This document shows, piece by piece, positions 60,841 through 64,000 of a stretch of DNA of 64,000 bases (position 1 is the first letter of the stretch; each line of letters begins with the position of its first letter). Origin of the DNA: an uncultured Fodinibius sp. Its GTDB lineage: Bacteria; Bacteroidota; Rhodothermia; Balneolales; Balneolaceae. The stretch spans positions 992,001-1,056,000 of the forward strand of contig CAJXMW010000001.1 of the NCBI GenBank assembly GCA_913056235.1. The letters are read 5' to 3'. The position numbers and the translations under genes are program-made. Below the pieces are notes generated by a model. The model saw only the letters and a list, made by a program, of their open reading frames with translations. It ran no database searches and was not told where the DNA came from.

Positions 60841-61389
60841 ATGAAAACGATTATGCTTTTGCGTCATGCCAAGTCTTCGTGGGATGATTCCAGTCTCAAA
60901 GATTTTGATCGACCGTTGGCCAAGCGGGGCAAGAAAGATACACTGCGGATGGGACGATTTACAAAGGATGTGAAGTCGTTGCCGGGATCGATCATTAGTT
61001 CACCGGCAAAGCGCGCCGAACAAACTGTGCAGCTATTTGCCAAATCAGCGGATATTGATCTTTCGATGATTACCTGGAGCGAAAATTTGTATTACGGCGG
61101 CGCACGTGATTACCTCTCGGCCGTCCAAAAGGCACCGGAGGGCGTTGATGATATCATGCTGGTTGGCCATAACCCGCTTTTGGAAGAAACAGTGTCGTTG
61201 CTCAGCAACGAGGGTGGAGGATATACAGTACGGATTCCCACGGCTGCTCTGGTGTGTCTTGAACACCCCGCTATTGAGTGGGGACAGGTAAAGCCCGGCA
61301 CGGCCCGCATCAAATGGATGATGATTCCCAAGCTCTTAAAAAATGGGACGTTTAGCTATTCCGGGGAATTGCCTGTTACTTCTTTGTAG
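60841..61389 (+). CDS. SixA-type phosphohistidine phosphatase
   Basis: Histidine phosphatase of 182 residues, of the RHG branch: LLRHAKSSWDD at the start carries the nucleophile His (residue 8) in the RHAKS motif, and VGHNPLLEE carries the second catalytic His. SixA removes phosphate from histidine in phosphorelay proteins such as the nitrogen PTS Hpr. The last 34 bases overlap the end of the convergent SulP gene, an odd arrangement. No PTS gene is near. Confidence 0.87.
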   Translation: MKTIMLLRHAKSSWDDSSLKDFDRPLAKRGKKDTLRMGRFTKDVKSLPGSIISSPAKRAEQTVQLFAKSADIDLSMITWSENLYYGGARDYLSAVQKAPEGVDDIMLVGHNPLLEETVSLLSNEGGGYTVRIPTAALVCLEHPAIEWGQVKPGTARIKWMMIPKLLKNGTFSYSGELPVTSL

Positions 61390-63101
61390 TCTTCCAGGCG
61401 CGACTTTTGATCCTGTTGGTCCATGATCTTGAGAATTTCCGTTACGGCCTCGTGGGGTTCGCGATAATAGTGATCTTTGCCCAGAAAATCCCGCAATCCT
61501 GATTTGTTAATTACATCACGAACCGGCCCTTTAAGGCCCGTAATGTAGAGTTCGATATTCCAGTTACGCAAGGTGGTGATCATTGACTTAAGCTGATCGG
61601 TCGCCGTGGTATCCAGCGAGTTGATACTGCTGCCGTCAATAATCACGAAGCGGGTTGATTCGTTACGCTCGCGGCTTTTTTGTAGGATGAAATCTCGGAA
61701 AAATTCTGCATTCACAAACGAAAATGAGGCGTCGACCCGAAGAATAAGTATCCCGTCGAGCGTTTGTGCCTCTGGATTTCGAGCTAGGTTTTGAAAAAGG
61801 CGGGTGTCGGGAATAATTCCCAGTTCAGCTACATTCGGCCGGCTATACTGGTATAAGATATTGAGCATAGAGGCCACGATGCCAAGAAGGATGCCTTCCT
61901 GAATACCGATGAGAAGCGTACAAGCAGCGGTAAAAATGGCAATTAATCCTTCACTTCTTTTAGTTTCGTATAGCAATTTGAATTCCGAAAGATCAATAAG
62001 ATTGAGGGCCGAAATGATAATAATGGCCGCTAGTATCGGCATTGGCAAATAATAAAAGATCGGAGTCAGAAACAGCAGGGTTGCAATGATGACGGCAGAG
62101 GTGATAATATTTGCCAGTGGCGTTTGTACGTTGGCTTGCTCTGAGGCGGCTGACCGTGAAAAGCTGCCCGAAACGGGGATAGACTGAAAGAAGCTGCCAA
62201 AAAAGTTAGAAGCCCCGATGGCCACCAGCTCGTGGTTGGAATCGATGGTATAGTTGTGTCGTTTGGCAAATGTGCGTCCCAGCGAGGCTACACTCATAAA
62301 CTGGACCAGCGCCAGCGTTAGAGCAGTTGGTAGCAGCTCCCGCATATTGTTAAAGTTAATTTCTGGTAAATCAATAGGGGGTAATCCCTTTGGAATTTCA
62401 CCAACCAGATGGATTCCGTTTGAACCGGCATTGGTAAACCATGCCAGAAAAATACTGAGTCCTAGAATTAGGACTGATGCCGGCAGCGCCGGCTTCCAGT
62501 ATTTTAAGCTAGCCAGAAGCCCCGTGGCAGAAAGTCCCCAGAACAGGGTTTGCAGATGAATCTCATCGATTTTAAAAAGAACTTTCTCAATAATAAGAAT
62601 GATGTACTGTGTATTGGGTAGTTCAATGCCCAGTAGGTTATGCAGTTGGGTAAAGGCAATAATGAGTGGTGCCGCCAGCGTAAAGCCGGCGATCACGGGA
62701 CGTGAGAAAAAGTTAAAGATGGCCCCCAGTTGCATTGATCCCATCAGTAGTTGCATTCCCCCGGCCATCATCGTGAGCAGAATAGTTAGTGTGATATATC
62801 GCTCGGAGTTCGGTTCGGCCAGCAGGCTCACCCCGGCAGCAACGATCAGCATATCTACGGCAACGGGGCCGACAGAGAGATTCTTAGAGGTACCGAGCAA
62901 TGGGTAGGTCAGCAGGGGAATGACTCCGGCATACAGACCGTAAATAGGGGGCACGCCTGCAATGACGGCATAGGCCATCCCTTGAGGAATAAACATAACA
63001 CCGGTGGTGAGTCCGGCTGTTAAATCGCCGCTAAGCTTTGATCGGTCGTAATCAGGCAGCCAAGTGGCAATTCTGAAGGTTTTCTTAAGCCAATCTTTCA
63101 T
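61356..63101 (-). CDS. SulP family anion transporter with STAS domain
   Basis: Membrane transporter of 581 residues. About twelve to fourteen helices (residues 30-430) include the SulP start GLTTGVMFIPQGMAYAVIAGVPPIYGLYAGVIPLLTY (in part). A STAS domain at about 450-560 has RFVIIDGSSINSLDTTATDQLKSM, the usual regulatory loop. Family members carry sulfate, bicarbonate or chloride. It starts 13 bases after the SLC13 gene end, so the two are one leftward transcript; both families can move sulfate, but substrate is not proven. Its 3' end overlaps sixA by 34 bases. Confidence 0.9.
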   Translation of the reverse strand: MKDWLKKTFRIATWLPDYDRSKLSGDLTAGLTTGVMFIPQGMAYAVIAGVPPIYGLYAGVIPLLTYPLLGTSKNLSVGPVAVDMLIVAAGVSLLAEPNSERYITLTILLTMMAGGMQLLMGSMQLGAIFNFFSRPVIAGFTLAAPLIIAFTQLHNLLGIELPNTQYIILIIEKVLFKIDEIHLQTLFWGLSATGLLASLKYWKPALPASVLILGLSIFLAWFTNAGSNGIHLVGEIPKGLPPIDLPEINFNNMRELLPTALTLALVQFMSVASLGRTFAKRHNYTIDSNHELVAIGASNFFGSFFQSIPVSGSFSRSAASEQANVQTPLANIITSAVIIATLLFLTPIFYYLPMPILAAIIIISALNLIDLSEFKLLYETKRSEGLIAIFTAACTLLIGIQEGILLGIVASMLNILYQYSRPNVAELGIIPDTRLFQNLARNPEAQTLDGILILRVDASFSFVNAEFFRDFILQKSRERNESTRFVIIDGSSINSLDTTATDQLKSMITTLRNWNIELYITGLKGPVRDVINKSGLRDFLGKDHYYREPHEAVTEILKIMDQQDQKSRLEDYKEVTGNSPE

Positions 63102-63114
63102 CTATTGTTATTAT

Positions 63115-64000
63115 TTAAAAAGACCATATAATCGGGATGAATGCTGTAGCAAGAATCCAAAATATGAGGTTCAGAGGCAAGCCAACTTTTGTAAAATCTG
63201 AAAATTTGAATTGGCCAGGTCCGTAAATCAAGGTATTGGCATGATGGCCAAATGGCGTAATAAAGGTCAGAGAAGCTGCATAACTGACCGCCAGAACAAG
63301 TGGCGCTGCATTTACATCGATTTGGCTGGCAACTTCGTAAGCAATGGGCGCAAGCAAAGCTACCGAAGCATTTACAGAAATGATAGCTGTAACTAACATC
63401 GTGAGAAAGTAAAATCCGGACAGGATTGCAACCGGCCCCAAACTATGAAGCAGATTAATTAATGATTCGGCCAGGAGTCCGGCCGCACCGGTTTTGTCCA
63501 TCGCCATACCCAGGGGTAATACTCCTACTAAAAGCATAATCACTTTCCAATTGATGGCTTTATAGGCTTCTTCGGCCGTAATACAGCCGGTAAGTATCAT
63601 GAGAATAACACCGGCCGGAGCCGATACAACAATTGGTGCAAGGTTAAAGGCAGCAGTACCAACGACTCCGGCCAGAATGGTGAGGGCCACAGGTATCTTG
63701 TTGGTGCGAGGTCGCATAATGTCCAACTCTGAAGAAATAACGAAATTGGGATCCTCGTTAAGGTCGTGCACGCGATCGGTACTTAGGCTGAGCAAGAGGG
63801 CATCCCCGCCAGCTAGCGATATTTCACTGAGATCTTCTTGCTGGAGCTCACCATGATGGCGAATAGCCAGCGGGATGGCACCAAAACGTTCATAGAAGTC
63901 AATATCACTGAGCGTAATACCTGCTAATGTTGATTCCGGAGCAACGGCAGCCTCGACGAGAGCATCTCTACCGTGTTCGAGGTCTACGTCCACCCACCTG
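63115..64000 (-). CDS. SLC13 family permease with TrkA-C domain (partial, N-terminus outside)
   Basis: C-terminal 294 residues of a larger gene whose start lies past the right edge. The visible part opens in a TrkA-C-like (RCK_C) domain (DYERFGAIPLAIR-type strand, EEISLAGGDALLLS), with transmembrane blocks after about residue 100 (IPVALTILAGVVGTAAFNLAPIVVSAPAGVILMILTGCITAEEAYKAINWKVI in part) and the end block NASVALLAPIAYEVA, SYAASLTFITPFGHHANTLIYG. This is the end half of an SLC13/DASS-type permease with inserted TrkA-C domains, seen in sulfate or dicarboxylate transporters. It is 13 bases ahead of the SulP gene. Confidence 0.85.
   Translation of the reverse strand, partial: RWVDVDLEHGRDALVEAAVAPESTLAGITLSDIDFYERFGAIPLAIRHHGELQQEDLSEISLAGGDALLLSLSTDRVHDLNEDPNFVISSELDIMRPRTNKIPVALTILAGVVGTAAFNLAPIVVSAPAGVILMILTGCITAEEAYKAINWKVIMLLVGVLPLGMAMDKTGAAGLLAESLINLLHSLGPVAILSGFYFLTMLVTAIISVNASVALLAPIAYEVASQIDVNAAPLVLAVSYAASLTFITPFGHHANTLIYGPGQFKFSDFTKVGLPLNLIFWILATAFIPIIWSF

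Overview
The window is gene-dense chromosome (about 60 protein genes, one tRNA, no gap over about 265 bases) from a Gram-negative bacterium of the Bacteroidota/Rhodothermota/Balneolota group. A Balneola- or Fodinibius-like genus is my best guess, not proven. Pointers to this group are: a PorX-type response regulator with a PglZ domain; a secreted metalloprotease with a C-terminal type IX (T9SS) sorting domain; an LptD of the Bacteroidota kind; a DUF3822 gene in the rsmD/coaD neighbourhood; and promoter-like TTG-N19/20-TAnnTT(TG) elements. No phage, insertion sequence, CRISPR array or rRNA was seen.

Layout. 1-3.4 kb: end of a response regulator, then a leftward SDR / aldehyde dehydrogenase / YhdH-type reductase operon. 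3.5-8.2 kb: DUF2339 membrane protein, M28 peptidase, DsbA-like thioredoxin, gamma carbonic anhydrase. 8.3-17.8 kb: large M14 peptidase, hemW, an unknown gene paired with fumarylacetoacetase, the T9SS-sorted protease, trhO. 17.9-21.7 kb: alpha/beta hydrolase, HhH protein, porX, tsaE and an orphan small gene. 21.7-28.3 kb: sodium symporter plus thiamine pyrophosphokinase, DHH phosphoesterase, HtrA-type protease, enoyl-CoA hydratase, cysH, cutA. 28.4-31.9 kb: tRNA-Leu, tig-clpP-clpX proteostasis cluster with a clear terminator. 32-38.7 kb: a histidine kinase resembling PorY facing an ECF sigma factor, then leftward CPBP/LysM/TPR genes, aroC and a K+ channel. 38.8-48.5 kb: mlaE-mlaF-mlaD, a PpiD/SurA-like foldase, ribD, ribE, lptD, an FtsB/DivIC-like gene. 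48.5-58.9 kb: a secreted PLD-SNase-HhH fusion, bile-acid-type symporter, acyltransferase, yraN/GbsR/FmdB-like operon, aspartate aminotransferase, coaD, rsmD, DUF3822, a pseudopilin-like gene, a thiopurine-methyltransferase-like gene. 58.9-64 kb: MgtC, MATE, SixA, SulP and the end of an SLC13 permease.

How genes may work together. Envelope biogenesis dominates: Mla lipid transport, LptD, a periplasmic foldase, HtrA, DsbA-like protein, LysM/DPBB protein and secreted peptidases. PorX, the PorY-like kinase and the ECF sigma factor could together form the T9SS regulatory circuit known from Porphyromonas (PorX-PorY-SigP); here this is inference from family resemblance. The most unusual items are the exported PLD protein whose SNase domain has lost its catalytic residues, the unknown gene just upstream of fahA, and a 36-base palindromic repeat found twice, each time between convergent genes.
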